From Deltaproteobacteria bacterium (GTDB lineage Bacteria > Desulfobacterota > Desulfobacteria > Desulfobacterales > BuS5): a stretch of DNA of 6,930 bases. Position numbers and translations under genes: made by a program. The DNA is taken from contig JAGGWL010000345.1 in assembly GCA_021157555.1 (NCBI GenBank), positions 1 to 6,930 of the forward strand, written 5' to 3'. The first letter of the stretch is position 1, and each line of letters begins with the position of its first letter. A model generated the notes under the pieces. That model was not told where the DNA came from. It searched no databases and saw only the letters and a program-made list of their open reading frames with translations. Of the stretch, positions 6,764-6,930 are shown in pieces.

Positions 6764-6930
6764 GTGTGCACTGGGAGCAGTGGAGTCATTCCGGCCGTAT
6801 CTCCAAAATTTTATACAAAAGGCCATCTTGTCATGGTCTGGCATGAAGCCGGCTCGATGCCAATCGAATCAATATCTTTACCGAAAAATCAAGATCAACT
6901 CTTTGGCTTTCTCAAGCACATCTGTTATTA
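6764..6930 (+). CDS. Partial unidentified coding frame running off the right edge
   Basis: From a possible GTG start at 6764 the frame stays open to the window end (55 full codons). The flanking spacer is very AT-rich, and base composition becomes much more balanced at this point, as expected of coding sequence. The product begins near M/V-CTGSSGVIPAVSPKF and continues through HLVMVWHEAGSMPIE to a segment LPKNQDQLFGFLKHIC. I do not recognise the family. No good ribosome site precedes the GTG; the in-frame open region extends back only to 6734. An ATG at 6760 is in another frame that stops after 28 codons. The gene may therefore start with GTG, or be a 5'-truncated or frameshifted remnant. It diverges from the efflux operon. 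Confidence 0.35.
   Translation, partial: MCTGSSGVIPAVSPKFYTKGHLVMVWHEAGSMPIESISLPKNQDQLFGFLKHICY

Noticed and set aside
6878..6928. Leftward reading frame ending at 6878 as the C-terminus of a neighbouring gene
   Set aside because: Only 16 codons are visible, ending ITDVLEKAKELILIFR; the overlapping rightward frame is longer and more protein-like, so neither a product nor a strand can be claimed for this one.

Overview
The window (6930 bp, AT-rich, especially between genes) comes from a Gram-negative bacterium. It encodes a complete three-part envelope-spanning efflux system: a periplasmic adaptor with a lipoprotein signal, an inner-membrane RND pump and a TolC-type outer-membrane channel. 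The mix of protein styles would suit an anaerobic deltaproteobacterium (Desulfobacterota), but this is an impression and not a proven assignment.

Layout. Positions 1-206 are an AT-rich leader with a plausible sigma-70 promoter, an 8-bp direct repeat and two palindromes. Positions 207-947 (+) encode a GntR-family regulator with a HutC/UTRA ligand domain. A 25-bp gap follows, with no visible terminator. The efflux operon then runs on the minus strand, in transcription order adaptor (6606-5524), RND pump (5534-2252) and TolC-like channel (2265-973). Its genes overlap by 11 and 14 bp, so they are almost certainly one transcript with coupled translation. Positions 6607-6763 are very AT-rich and should hold the operon promoter. 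From about 6764 to the right edge a rightward, stop-free, coding-like frame begins; it is unidentified and cut by the window end.

The most notable observation is that the RND pump gene is broken in frame. The main reading frame ends early at 2610 after 974 codons, and the last 115 residues continue in another frame (2599-2252). The cause is visible: an exact 7-bp tandem duplication (ATAAAGC twice, 2643-2656). Removing one copy restores a single 1091-codon frame through the conserved RND motif GHWITGEFYSMPS. As read, the pump would lack its last transmembrane helices, so the system is either recently inactivated, switched by reversible slippage at the repeat, or affected by a sequence error.

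The regulator converges on the operon instead of sharing a divergent promoter with it. Its control of the pump is therefore only an inference from proximity. I found no CRISPR array, tRNA, rRNA or insertion sequence. The window looks like a conventional efflux locus with an informative lesion, not a wholly new system.
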